A DNA stretch of 64,000 nucleotides, from contig NW_017264195.1 of the NCBI RefSeq assembly GCF_001619985.1, positions 2,170,001 to 2,234,000 of the forward strand. The letters run 5' to 3'. Source of the DNA: Xylona heveae TC161. Taxonomy: Eukaryota; Ascomycota; Xylonomycetes; Xylonales; Xylonaceae. Within the stretch, counting starts at the first letter, position 1. Every line of letters begins with the position of its first letter. Under the pieces are notes generated by a model. The model searched no databases. It saw only the letters and a list, made by a program, of their open reading frames with translations, and was not told the origin of the DNA. Shown here piece by piece: positions 50,121 to 61,908 of the stretch. A program made the translations under genes and the position numbers.

Positions 50121-53100
50121 AAAGACGCACGTCAGCCTGGAGCTATTACGCTACTTGCGCATTGCGGCAAACCAAAAGTGCGCGTTTACTGCTCTTTGCT
50201 CATGTTGCTGTCAGCTTGGCGTTTGTTGAGAATGGTACGTACTGGATTTAATGGTGGATTTGCGAGGAGTTGCGATCTACATTTCATGTGATGCTGTCTC
50301 TCCACATTTGGATTGCGCGGCGCTTTCAAAGTGCACTGGATGGGGTCCATGGTGGGTTGGCGTTACCTTGGAGCAAGCAGGCTTGTACCTTAGTTAGCCT
50401 ACGGAGCACTTATAGCTACCTTATTCTATCAATTGTGTCCTTGATCGGACGCTTTAGCGAACAATGTACTCCCGTACAACCGATCGATTTACTTTCATAT
50501 GCGTAGTCGTCACCCATTCATTCCTGTCTGTAAAAGCGAAATCGCGTAAGGTAGAGCGATTGAAGAATTTCACCACCTGTGCTTAGCTGCTGTTTTTGCG
50601 AGGGCATCAGAGATGCTAAGAGATGTCGCTCGCCGCCACTCGAACGGATTCAATGGGCAAAGGTACAAAGTAAACAAATAATATGGAGTAAGAGGTTGTT
50701 GGAATTAGCCGGATCTCCCTCCCTCTAGTGCGGATCAGTTTTGGGGTTGAGTTAACTTAGTCATGGTTCTGCCTGGCCTAAGAGAAGGAATGACGTGATA
50801 TTTGTCACTCATCAGGACGCCCATCTCAGGGGGTTTTGATGGGTGAATCAACCATTAGATCCATTTAATGCTAGCGATGTGGTTATTACATCCGAATTAA
50901 GCCCGACAGGACACCATGCAAAGTGATGAATAACTATTTTCTTCTCTTCTCCCCCTTGTTCGTTGGACAGCAAAAGGTTTCCAAGGAGATTGGAGAAAGC
51001 GCGCCATTAAATATAATGGTAATATGAGACCATAATATACCTCCGAATTTAGGCATCTGCAGCCGAACAATCTCGAAAAGAATGCAACTAGGCTGGTCCC
51101 GCCTTCTACTCGTTGTACTCCATGAGAAACGGATCGGTCGAAGGAACCTTCTACCTAGTCTTCCAGAGGCGGTTGATCGCAGCGCACTTGTGAGACTCTG
51201 GATTTTTGCACGTGCTCTCACAAAGGAGTGGGACTTGTGGATGGCTTTGTACCTTGACCTAGAAAATCATCAGATCCCTTGTCTTTATTACCTAAGGTCA
51301 TTTGCATTGTTGTTCATTGTTTGTACTGTGGAGATTGTTCTCCCTCTTTTGCAGCCAAGCTTTTGCCCAGCCGGTACCCAATTATTGGCAAAAGATTCAA
51401 CAAATCGATGTACATAGACCTACTAAACAGGTAGAGACGTCGCTACCTGGGCTTTTGGTTGGATTTGCTATTCGCGACCTTATGTCTGTCAGACTTTGGC
51501 TCCGGTTCCCCGATGGCGCCTTGGGCCAGGAACCAAACGAAACTGTTTTGGGCCAACCATCGAAGCTTGTGGCCGAATCCCCTGGTGAACAAACTGCAGC
51601 GTCGAAATTCCCATGGAACCGCAACCAGCCACTCAATATTTTTACTTTTCTCCTCCCCCACAAGCCCCAATTGCCGACCTCTGCGGGCCGCTGCGGTGGC
51701 TTTTCTTTTGCTTTCCTTCTGTGCTTACTTGTAAGCTTGCCTCAGTTTTCCCTCGTCTGATTTCTTTTTTGTGGCTGGGGTGGCAAGTCGCCATTATTTA
51801 CGTTTGTGTCGATATTTTTGCTGGGCGAAAGAATCGGTGAGCAGGAGCGGAGAACCCCAGCGAAGAAGCGGCAACATGGAAATGGTGCCGCGATGCTCGA
51901 GGCCGCGTGCGCCGGGATAGCGCTTGTGCGATGCTTGCTGTAGTGCAACATGTTATCGATAGTCGGTGCAGAACCACAAGAGCAAGGCTGTCAAGTGTGA
52001 AAAGTCATCTTTAATGATGACGATGAAAAGAGTGACGACGAGGTCGAACAATGATGGCGACAAACACATGGCAGGGTATCCAATGCATAACTTTAGGTAG
52101 AGTACTCTGTACGAAGTATAGTATGGTAATCAAACAGAGATGCGGCTTTACAGTTCTTGTGCCTTTTGTTACTCAACCTGCCATGTGCAGGATCTTCCCT
52201 TACCCCGGGGTTTGTCCTACGCGTCCAGGACGGATAATGTCCCGATGGAAAAGGAAAAGCCAAAGGATGATCGAACCAGACCATGATGATGATTCTTCAA
52301 AAGGCGAGGCAAGGTCCAGCGCTGATCCTGCCAACCCAGCCATTGAAGGGCCTTTTTCTGGTCCGATCGGTTCGAGTCCCCTGGCGGAGCCGCCGTTAGT
52401 TCCATGCTATTACATCTGTACGAGTAGAGTAGTATCCTCCGTCCGTAGTGGGGACCACTCCTGCTGGGAAAACTAGCCTTACTAGACGAGTAATAAATGC
52501 CCAAACTGTGCATCAAAATACGAGCCCATGGGAACGTCTTTTTCTCAAGACTTTCTTAACACGAAGCCGGCTAGCGCCCCCGCTGAGCGCTGATGTTTCC
52601 GTTCAACGGACCAAACAACGTTCATTCTCGGGCCCTCGGTCGTCTCTAAGCAGAACCACCAAAACTGACCGAAACGAAACATTCCTGGGCCACAACCACC
52701 CCCCCCGAAACGTTGCTGGGTTTCCCATCCAAGCAGTCCTGTCTTTCCTGGCTGGCTGACTGAACGACTGGATAGGACTGATTTGCTTTCCTTTCCTCTC
52801 GTCAACGACCTACCTACCTACCTACCTACCTACCTACCTAGGACTGCTGGCCGCTTGGTCACCACCACTTGCCGACTTCCATTTTTCACCCATTTCCACT
52901 TCTTTCCCACTCTCACACACGCCTTCTCTGTGTACGTGCGGCCCATTGTGATCTTGGGGACCTTTGCCGCCTTTCTTTGCAGATGTGCCGGTAAGCGTGT
53001 CCAGAATTTACAGCCTTCTTCCTGTCTCGGTGGCGCTCGGAATGTTGTGTGGTGTTTGCGTGCGTTGTGAGTCGCTATAATTGGCACGGGCGCGGATCTG

Positions 53101-53710
53101 TCAACAACCACCAATTCTTTCGCCCACGAGCGACGAGACAAGAGGGAACATACAACTCTCTCAACGGCATCCAGAATAATGAGGAGTGCCTAACTGGAGT
53201 GGCATGTGAAGACTCTAAGGGTTTCTTTCGGACCAGAAAAGGGTGGTCGTTGTGAGAGTACAGTACTGGATTCTCATGATCACTCACTCGACCTCGTCAC
53301 TCGATCCTCCAACGCCCTCGCCTTCAGCGCCCGCAAAATACAGCAGATGTGCCGCCTGAGAGACTCGTACAAAGTCATTGAAACGATTGTATATACTAAT
53401 CTGCGGACTGTATCTAGGGAATCTTGCACACCCGTGCTCTAATGGTCGTCCAACTCGGCCACGCTCGTTTTTCCTGGCCACCCCTATTTTAGCTTCAGAG
53501 CTGCGGAATTTACAACGACACTCGCTCTGATTCAAACTTGCTTTGCTTCTCTTGCCGCCTCGTTGGTTAGACATAACGCAAACTTTCCGTCATTCTTTTG
53601 GGGGTATTTCCCCCCTCTCTTCGTCCAGGACCGTACGCGGTTCTTTGCACTCGCTCGGCGTTCGCCCGCTCCCGGCCGTACATTGACCGGGGCTTTTTGT
53701 TGAATTCTTT
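50121..53710. other. Long intergenic region upstream of the 53.7-kb gene
   Basis: No supported gene over 3.6 kb. Frames up to 152 residues occur (for example 51302-51760, +) but lack motifs, conserved-looking structure or splice partners. There is an eight-unit CCTA microsatellite at 52809-52840. The distal part is pyrimidine-rich and probably includes the promoter and leader of the next gene. Confidence 0.5.
52809..52840. repeat. (CCTA)8 microsatellite
   Basis: Eight perfect CCTA units in noncoding DNA. Confidence 0.95.
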
Positions 53711-56700
53711 ATGCCGATCAAATTTCCAAAGGGATTCACCCGTCGGAAATCGTCGGGAAATCCCCTTGAGGGAACGGACAATCATTCGGAACCATTTCGC
53801 GTGCTGCAGCGCAATCGTGGAGGGAGCAAGTCCTTTGACGAGACCGTTAAAATATCAGAGCTTGCCGGGGGCGGACCATACGGCTCTAGAGGTGGTCCTG
53901 GTCAATTGAGCAAACCTGGTTCTAGCAATCGGTACGGGTAATTCGCAAAACTAGTGGAAGCATTCCAGATGTTGACTTGACACAGGGGAAGTGGGACAAC
54001 TAGCAATTCGACCTCGACTGGAGGTTATCATGATACTTCGTCAGCATCCGCTCGTTTCAGTTCTTCATCTACTCTGCCGTCCTTGACCGACGCCAAGAAT
54101 TCCGACGAATTTGCCTCGTCCAAGGAACCCCAGAATCAGCATCAAGTTCCTATCCCCCCGATTCCGGACTCGCGGCCCACTTTCTCGTTACGTGCTGCTG
54201 GCCGAACATTTTCTTTTGGCGCCAAATCGCCAAAGTCTGTCAAATCACAGCCTGCTCATCCTTCTCATCCTCCCCCTCCCCCTCCCACTTCCTCCCACTC
54301 CGTACCCTCACCTTCTTACCAATCCGAGCCCAAGCGAAGGGAAGCGCCACGTGCTGCTATTGCCTCTCAGAAGATGGCTAGTCACGTCCATTCAGCCGCG
54401 GCCCCAAGGCTGGATACCGATATTGGACTAGGCGGTTCGAACTTTGGAGGTGCTGAATTCGGCAATATGTTTGAGAACTTTGGAAAGCAGGATCCTCGAG
54501 GACCTGCTTCGCAACCCCGGGATTTTGGCCGACCGGTGAGACAAAGCCCGGTGAGTAAGAAGGCCGAATATTCCCCCCCCCCTGTAAGTCAACAGCTAAT
54601 CTAATGCTTGGCTCCTTAGGAACTGCTCTCGCTTTCGTCGCCAAAGATGCCGCCTAAGCCTCATGAGGGACCCCAGACCCGCAGCAGTACTCTGCCTCCC
54701 AACTACGATTACTCCCCCGAAAAGAGAAATTCGCGATATTCTTGGGATAGCAATGCGTCGCAAGAGGGGCTCATGTCTTCTACAACGCCGCCTCCGCTGC
54801 GAACTTATCAGACTGATGAGCGAGCCATGTCCACGCCAAGGCATCAGGACGTTCGACCGCTAATTCCACCAAGTACAACATCACTCCCAACGATTGTACA
54901 ATCTCCGGCAGACTCTTCGCCAGATTACACAGACGCAGGCTCTCGCAATAACGCGATGAGGAGAAGCAGTGCCTTTATGGCACGTTCTCGATCTGTTCCG
55001 TTGGAAGATGAAGATGCCAAATTAGTAATGAAATCAGTAGCCGAAAACAGAGCCCCGAATCGCAGACCAGATGGCGTGCGGACAATTGTTGGCCTCCCTT
55101 CCGAGCACAATGCCCAGGAACGAGAGATGAATTCTCTACAAGCACCGTCATTCCAGTCATTCTCGGCAAAGAACGCGTCCGTTCCTTCCATCGTTCAAAG
55201 CAGCAATAGACATAGCTCTGCCATGACTGATGATGAGTTTGATGTCATTGACACATCTGGCGCGTGGCAAGCAGCGTCGACGGAAACAACTCCGAAGGCG
55301 AGAAATATGGAGTTGGTTCAGCAAAACGCCGCTGCAGCGCCCGGCAATCCTACGAAACCCGCAAGCACCCAGACTTCTTCTAATGCTAGACCTGAGGCAG
55401 CGTCTGTGAAAAAGGTCATGACGCCTGCACAATTCGAACAATACCGTCGCGAACGTGAGCTGTCGAGGACCAAGAGTAACGCTTCCGATAGCGGAAAATC
55501 ATCAGCGAGCGATGAAGGCTATGAGGATGTCGACGAATCGGAAAGAAATCGTTTGTTGGCTAAACAGCGACGAAAGCAGGAAGCTCACCTTGCAGTTTAC
55601 CGCCAACAGATGATGAAAATCACTGGCGAGGATGCTATGGATGAGGTCTCACTCAACTCCCCGAGGCCGGCATTGGCGCGGGCCACTGGCAGTATGCCTA
55701 CTCTGCCCGTCAGTGCGTCTTCCGCCAGCCTAGCGATGGACAGATTAGGCCCGAATGGAAGGAACAGCGACGACGACGAAGATGAGGATGTGCCCTTGGG
55801 TATCCTCGCTGCGCATGGATTCCCGAGCAAAAACCGTCCTCCCTCACGCTTGCATGGTTCATCGTCGATGACCAATCTTCGAGCTTCTGCCCAACCTGGA
55901 GCTTACCCGCCGCCTCCCGGTTCTGCAATGGGAGATCCAGCAGCAAATGGTGCCCGCGGCGGCAATCTTCCCGTCTTTGCCAGAAACTTACCCGTCGACC
56001 CTTACCTTGGGGCAAGCTTGGTGGCTCCTACGAATCGTCAATCCCTGGCCTTTAGTCAGAATGGTCCCCCTTCAATCCATGCCGGCGGTGCGCCACCAAA
56101 CGTGCCCGCGGGAGGCCTTGTAGGTGTGATTGCTGAAGAAGAGCGTTCCCGAGCCCTGAGGCGTGCTAGTCCAAGTGCACATGCACTGTATGGCAGCGCT
56201 CCGAATGCGCCCGCAATGGCAAATGGGTTCCCACAAATGTACCCGCAGGGCTCTCCCATGGCCGGTTTGCCGCCTCCAGGCTTCCCTGGGATGAACATGG
56301 GCATGCCGATGATGCCAGGAACTCCTGGCACGCCACCTTTGCTATCGCCTAGCGACCAGGCACAGATGCAAATGTCACAGCAGATGACACAGATGATGCA
56401 GGTGCAAATGCAATGGATGCAGCAGATGATGCAAATGCAAAACATTAACAGTCCGAGTCCACCTGTTCCAAATGGAGCTGCCGGGGTCGGTGCTGGCGGG
56501 TTCTTGGCCCCACCTGGTGGTCCGATGCAGCGTCCCATATCAATGGGAAACCCAGGACGGCCCAATACCCCAGGCTCATTCTTGAATGAACAGCATCGGA
56601 ATACAATGTTTGATCCGGTCATGTCTCAATGGAACAATACTCCAAATGGCCCGAACCCTGGCTACGCGGCATCGGCAAAGGGTTCACTCCATGGTGGAAG

Positions 56701-57121
56701 ACAAGGCTACACACCCTCAATTGCACCTTCAGAGCGTAGCAACGTTGGTTTACCTTCTCGATATCGACCCGTTTCCGTGGCGCCGCCCGCAGCGAACAGT
56801 CAGGACAAGTCTCGAGCGTCTAGCTTCACTTCGGGTATGCTCAACGGCTTCAGTAACAGCAACAACACGCAGGGTCAAAACGGGCCTTCCTCTAAATCTA
56901 CAGTTCAAGCATCGATTCGTGTCATCCCACCTCCCAATGAGACGGCTCAGAACAGGTCTGCCATTGCTGACGAGGACGAGGACGAGGGATGGGCGCAAAT
57001 GAAGAAGCGACGCGAAGAGCAACGATCAGCACGAAAGAGCAAAAAGCCACCTAGCGCCCTTGACGGGATCTTTTATCCTGGCGAGTCACCAGTCGACATA
57101 AGCCCTACGACACCGCATTAG
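53711..57121 (+). CDS. Large disordered fungal protein, function unknown
   Basis: Three exons: 53711-53931, 53986-54550 and 54620-57121, giving 1095 residues. The start MPIKFPKGFTRRKSSGN and the junction RGSGTTSNSTSTGG look like conserved anchor blocks of a protein found in many filamentous fungi. The body is Ser/Pro-rich with polyproline (HPPPPPPTSS). A short charged helix follows (KVMTPAQFEQYRRERELSRT, then LLAKQRRKQEAHLAVYRQQM), and there is a Met/Gln-rich stretch near residue 830. The C terminus is acidic then basic (DEDEDEGWAQMKKRREEQ). I do not know its role. For the second intron I chose donor GTGAGT at 54551 (69 nt). A competing donor GTAAGT at 54584 would leave a 36-nt intron, and both keep frame. 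Confidence 0.75.
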
Positions 57122-58448
57122 CATTTCTTTGTCTTTCTTTGCACGACTTTTCCATTTCCATTTTGCATCTTTCTATCTTAAGCATCACCCTCCGTTGGAC
57201 ATACTCAACTTTTACGGAAAGCCACTTCTTAACCAAGTCATCAGCGCATTGGATAATACGGAAACGTTTTTTGCCATCTAGAATATGAATTTATCTGCGG
57301 TCACGGGAGATCCGCCAGGAAACAAAAAAGCAAAAAGAGAGCCAGCACGCCTTGGAGAGAACAAAAAAATCATCGCATGGAGTATCTAATATCTTGGTTT
57401 TTTTCTAATATCTCTCTTGTCATATTTCCTTTGTCTCTGGCCATTTCCCGTCTATCATATTTGAGCATCATATCCTTGTTTGCCCGAAGCCGATTTTCCT
57501 TACAATTTTTTCTTTCTTGTTATATGTCTCACGTCCTCTTGTCTAATATAAAAGGCAAATATGTTTGTCTTATTTCTCTTGTCTATTGAATTTTGAGGAA
57601 CGGAACAAGAATCATAGGCGGCAGACCTCTCTCTCTCTCTCTCTCTCTCTCTTTTCTTATTTTTTTTTTTTTTTTCTTTTTTCCATTTTTGTCGTTTTTT
57701 AGAAAAATTCTTTCCCTTTTTTCTTTTTCTTTTCATATCTGTGCATAATAACATTACCGGACTCGCCATTTTCTTTCTCTTGTTCTCTTTTTTATATAGG
57801 TAGAGAGATGTAATACTTGCAATCTAGCATACCATTCTATCCATCATCATCGTCACATCGTCGTAACATCGTCTTCACTATTGCTACCTTTCACGCACAT
57901 GTTCATTTTGGAAATATTTAGTGAAAATTGGGATATAAGTATTAATCTTGCTTTGGTGATTAAGGTAAATTAAAAGCTATAGTTACAGATACAGTACAAG
58001 CTAGGTAGGTAAGGTAGGTAAAACAAAGCTGACAACAACAGAAGTGCAGACAGATTTGATGATCAAAAGAACCCGCAACCTCAAAACTTCCACAACTCAA
58101 GGTTCAAAAAGTCAACTCCAATCCAAGCTAGATTTTGGTCCTATTCGCCGGTGACCCCCCTCTGCAATGCTAGAATGCAATGTTTGGTGCAATAATGAGT
58201 GTGACACTTTTCGGTTTTTTTGTTCGCCGTGGAAATGCAAAATTGCAAATTGCAAGTCGATGAAAAGAAGAAAGGAAGATGATAAGAGCGCGTTTCGGTC
58301 GTAAAAGGGAGCGAGGATCGCTGAATTATTCCCCAGGATGGAATGGATGAACGAATGATATGGAAAAGATATAATGGATGAATCAAAGGATCATGGAATT
58401 AATCAAGATTGTAGATTGCTTTCAAAAAGGTTTCCCGTCCAAAAGCGC
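57122..58448. other. Intergenic: convergent 3' regions with simple repeats
   Basis: T-rich sequence with a (CT)13 tract at 57627-57652 followed by long T runs. No gene is seen. Confidence 0.6.
57627..57652. repeat. (CT)13 microsatellite
   Basis: Thirteen CT units followed by T-rich sequence in the 3' intergenic region. Confidence 0.95.
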
Positions 58449-59213
58449 TTACTCAATAAAGATGCGACGCGAGGTAGGTTCGGGAGCCTTGGGGACGACG
58501 ATGCTGAGGATGCCATTCTTCAAGCTGGCCTTGACGGCGTCCTGGTTGACGCGCGAAGGGAAGCTGAAAGAGCGGTGGAACTGGCCGACCGAGCGCTCAG
58601 AGACCCAGTATTTGTATCTCTCGCCCTGGGGTTGTTCTTGCTTGGCAGCGGCAGTAGAGGAGGCCTGAGTGGTGGTGACATCGGTGGAGGAGTCCGGGGT
58701 GGGAGTGCCGGCTGCTCCTTCTTCGCCTTCTTCCTCTTCGACGCTGGGCTTGCGGTACTTGTTGTTGTTGCTGTCCTCGTGAGCGGCCTCGCCGGTGATG
58801 CGGCCGACGGGCTGTTCACCGCCCTCAATGGCACCAGCGGGTGGAGTGCCAGCGGAGTACTCGCGCTCGGTGCGACCCTTGATGACTAGAGTGGTGGGGT
58901 CGGTGAATTCGATGCTGATATCCTTTTGCTCGATGCCGGGGAGCTCGCCGTGGAGCTCGTAGGCATCTTTGACCTCGCGGACGTCGAAGCGCGGCTGGAA
59001 AGAGCGCAGGGTGCCAGAGCTCTTTGCGGCGCGGTGGACATCGTAGTCGTCCAGGAGCCGGAAGAGAGGGGCGAAGTCGCCACCGGGGAACTGAGAGAAG
59101 AAAGACATGTTTGGCGAAGTGTAGTGGATGTTGCGAGTAGAATTAAGAGCGGGCGTCTTGCACACTTTGAAGGCGAGTGGGAGGCGAGCAGTTGCTGCTT
59201 TGTATGCTTGCAT
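58449..59213 (-). CDS. Small heat shock protein (Hsp20/Hsp30 class)
   Basis: A single exon of 254 residues. The alpha-crystallin domain begins FQPRFDVREVKDAYELHGEL, with PGIEQKDISIEF and TLVIKGRTEREY. A charged insertion of about 80 residues (EEEEGEEGAAGTP and Ser/Thr runs) follows, as in fungal Hsp30. The domain then resumes with RSVGQFHRSFSFPSRVNQD and the ALKNGIL-type motif SLKNGILSIVVPK. The last motif is RRIFIE. It is a holdase chaperone. Two starts are possible: MSFFSQFPGGDF (59108), usual for cytosolic Hsp30, or the upstream Met at 59213. The upstream Met adds 35 basic residues without acids (ATARLPLAFKVCKTPA, then RNIHYTS). It is the first AUG after the TATA box, so I give the longer form. 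Confidence 0.9.
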   Translation of the reverse strand: MQAYKAATARLPLAFKVCKTPALNSTRNIHYTSPNMSFFSQFPGGDFAPLFRLLDDYDVHRAAKSSGTLRSFQPRFDVREVKDAYELHGELPGIEQKDISIEFTDPTTLVIKGRTEREYSAGTPPAGAIEGGEQPVGRITGEAAHEDSNNNKYRKPSVEEEEGEEGAAGTPTPDSSTDVTTTQASSTAAAKQEQPQGERYKYWVSERSVGQFHRSFSFPSRVNQDAVKASLKNGILSIVVPKAPEPTSRRIFIE

Positions 59214-59290
59214 ATAGCTTATTGTGTGGCTTTGAGGAGGAGTTGAGTTGTTGATGGAATGAGAATGTCTGGTCTGTCAGGTTGAAGCTC

Positions 59291-59332
59291 CGTATATATA
59301 CACAATTTTTTTTTTTGCTTGACATTCTGGAA
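59291..59332 (-). promoter_or_regulatory. Heat shock element and TATA box of the hsp20 gene
   Basis: TATATATAC on the minus strand (59292-59300) lies about 80 bp before the first ATG. About 25 bp further upstream is a head-to-head heat shock element, TTCTGGAA (59325-59332). Spacing and order fit a classical HSF-driven promoter. Confidence 0.7.
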
Positions 59333-59673
59333 GATGCTAGGCAAAAGGGTATGTGATAATGTCCTGGTGACGAGAATCTGCCCGGGCGGCCCGATAGCTT
59401 CTAGCATGCCCTGGAAGCTTGAGGTCGTTTCCCGTAACAATCTGGGGTATCGTGACTGCGGTAACGGGCGTCGAGCTAGTACCTTCTGGCACTTTCTACG
59501 AGCGCTGATTGGCCCGCTGAAGCCGACCCTTCCCAAACCGGAAACTTATCTTTCTCCCGAACTTTGACCGAAGACTCTGGAAAGAGCTCTGTGGCCTGGC
59601 TTCAAGGCGACAAAGAAACACAGCCAGTGTACGGTAGAAGGCAGCAATCATATCTTGGAGTTATGACGCGTCT

Positions 59674-60066
59674 TCAACGGCTGATATTTGTGATCCCCGG
59701 CGAGGCATACATTTCCAATTGTCGCTCGCCCTTGCGCAAGAGATATTCGATTGCGCCAAAATCCCTCTTGTCCATGGCTGTGTTACGTCGAAACTCGGAT
59801 CTATTGCAAGTCCATGTCAATCAATGAGCCGTCAGGAAAAAATCGCGGACAAATAAGCTTGAGGGTGCGATTGGGATGTCGACATACCTAGCGAAAGCTT
59901 TGAAGTTATCTCGACTCTCCTTTTACCATCCAAACCGTTAGCTTCCGATACTTGGCCTAAACAAAAAAGGAGCTCCAGCGAAACATACAATCGGCTTTTT
60001 TGCGGCTTCGCGGAGACATCGTCGATAGAGTGCGAGGACCTCCTTCTGTAGTCCGGACAATCTCAT
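59674..60066 (-). CDS. SDH6: Succinate dehydrogenase assembly factor 1 (LYR protein)
   Basis: Three small exons: 60066-59989, 59919-59888 and 59800-59674, giving 78 residues, the normal length for SDHAF1/Sdh6. The N terminus MRLSGLQKEVLALYRRCLRE contains the LYR tripeptide (13-15). The second exon gives ESRDNFKAFAR, and the third gives SEFRRNTAMDKRDFGAIEYL followed by LRKGERQLEMY. LYR, the F-x(n)-RRN block and the DF..IE..LRKG..Q motif define the SDHAF1 family. It protects or delivers the iron-sulfur subunit of complex II in the mitochondrial matrix. An in-frame Met 19 codons upstream exists, but the start at 60066 matches relatives. Introns are 69 and 87 nt, the first with branch point GCTAACG. 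Confidence 0.92.
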
Positions 60067-60643
60067 CTTGGTGTATTCACGGGTGAAGCTATTCCGCTTG
60101 GCAAGTAGGTGATAATGTCGCAATAGCAGCAGAAAATGTTGCTATATCGAGGAGATTCCTTTTGTTTAAGGTGACCGTTTCTGCATTACTGGAGACTATG
60201 GGCAGCTCTGGTTATCGCTGGGGTAAAGCTAATTTGTAGGGCCGAACGAGAGAGAGCTACTGTGAAAATGTATATCCGGTGATGTTATGTAGAAAAGTCA
60301 AATTTTCAAACTATAACGAAAAAGCTATCAAAAAGATACTTGCATGAGTTGAGCCAAGTATCTGAAGCTTACTGGCATGATTCTCATTTCTTGGTCGCCC
60401 AATTCTCGTTGCACATCACGTTAAGCTTCGGTGTAGTGGAGCTTGGCAACATCCAAGTACAGCTTTAGCTCAGTGCTACCGGCCCGGAGTCCAGATTGTG
60501 TGATACCTAGATAGCCAGGGACACAAATAATGTTGCGCTTATCCGTACGCCCTTCCATAGATTCCTAATTAGTCCTTTTTTCTTTCTTTTGTAGCTTATT
60601 ATTTTTATTAAATCCGCACTCATATTCCGGAAAGACTGACACA
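60067..60643. promoter_or_regulatory. Divergent promoter region: SDHAF1 and FAH-family gene
   Basis: 577 bp without other genes separate the two starts. No named regulatory site was identified. Confidence 0.5.
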
Positions 60644-61908
60644 ATGGTCCAGCGCCTCATTCGCTTTCTTGCCCGTGACGGCAAAGTCTACTACGGCGAT
60701 GCCATTCTGCCTTCGGGTGTAACCAATATTGCAAAGGCGAGACAAGCCAAGGTGATCAAGGGCGACATCTTTGGCAAGCATGATGTCACGGACCAGGTCG
60801 CTGTAAGTTTGGTTTATATCTTCTCCGTCTTGGCCTTGGCCCGCCTCGCCGCTGGAGAATGAAGCTCAATTGTATATGCTATGACCTTAGGACGTCAAGT
60901 CGCTCCTCGCTCCGTTAGCATGGGATGATGTGAAAACCGTCAGATGTCTCGGATTAAACTATGTGCAGCACGCCAAAGAGGTTGGTAGCCAGTCCTGAAA
61001 GAAGCTGCCGGTAGCCAATGCTGAGAAGAATATAACACTTCTTTAGACAGGCATGCCCATCCCCACATATCCAGTGCTTTTCGTAAGTAAACAACGACCC
61101 CCCAGGAGCCGATTTACTGTATCATATATACTCATATCAGTCCCTACAGTACAAGCCATTGACATCCCTGTCCGGTCCGTCGGACAACATACCCGTACCG
61201 CTGCACGTACAAAATGCCGAAGGCCTCGATTACGAATGCGAACTGGTGATTGTGATCGGAAAGCCGGCCAGAGAAGTGCCCGAGTCCGAAGCACTTGACT
61301 ATGTTTTCGGATATGCTGTCGGCAACGACGTTTCACATCGGGAATGGCAGTTCAAGCTTGGCGGCGGCCAATGGTCTCATGGAAAAGGATATGACGGCTG
61401 GGCGCCATTTGGGCCGGGCATTGCTTCTTCGAGCCTCATTAACGACCCGCAAGCGCTGCGGATAACCACCAAACTCAACGGCAAGACGGTACAAGACTCG
61501 TCGACAAAAGATCAAATCTTTAATGTAGCCAAGACCATTTCAACCTTGTCTAAAGGCACTACTTTATTGCCTGGCGATTTGATCTTTACCGGAACGTAAG
61601 TGCCTTTTTACCCTTTGTCCTTTTCTTCTTTTCCTCTTTATTTTTCCCTTTCCCTCTCCCTTATCCTTTATTTCATCTCTTTACTTTCACTTCCATGCTT
61701 TAATTATGTTTTTTTTGTCTGTATACGTACATTTGGGCACGAACAACACGGCTGACACCATTATCTCCTCATAAGACCACAAGGTGTTGGTATGGGCAGG
61801 AAACCTCCGGTTTGGCTCAAAGACGGCGACATTGTCGAGGTCAACCTTGAAGGTGTCGGAAGCTGCACCAACAAGGTCGAATTCGAGAAAACAAAGTCAA
61901 GGCTATAA
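60644..61908 (+). CDS. Fumarylacetoacetate hydrolase family protein
   Basis: Five exons: 60644-60802, 60891-60980, 61047-61082 (36 nt), 61150-61595 and 61776-61908, giving 287 residues. Key FAH-fold blocks are visible: CLGLNYVQHAKE, YPVLFYKPLTSLSGPSDNI, YECELVIVIGKPAREV with acidic metal ligands, GYAVGNDVSHREWQ, KGYDGWAPFGPGI, and TPQGVGMGRKPPVWLKDGD. The size is that of FAHD1/FAHD2-type enzymes rather than true fumarylacetoacetase. Likely reactions are C-C bond hydrolysis or decarboxylation of a 2-oxo acid such as oxaloacetate or an acylpyruvate; the exact substrate is open. No mitochondrial presequence is obvious. The donor of intron 2 is GTTGGT, weaker than its neighbours. Confidence 0.9.

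Noticed and set aside
51302-51760. 152-codon frame between RAD7 and the large disordered gene
   Set aside because: Composition is not protein-like, with no recognised domain and no splice partners.
52360-52400. B-box-like GGTTCGAGTCC suggesting a tRNA
   Set aside because: T-stem bases do not pair and no A box lies at proper distance upstream.
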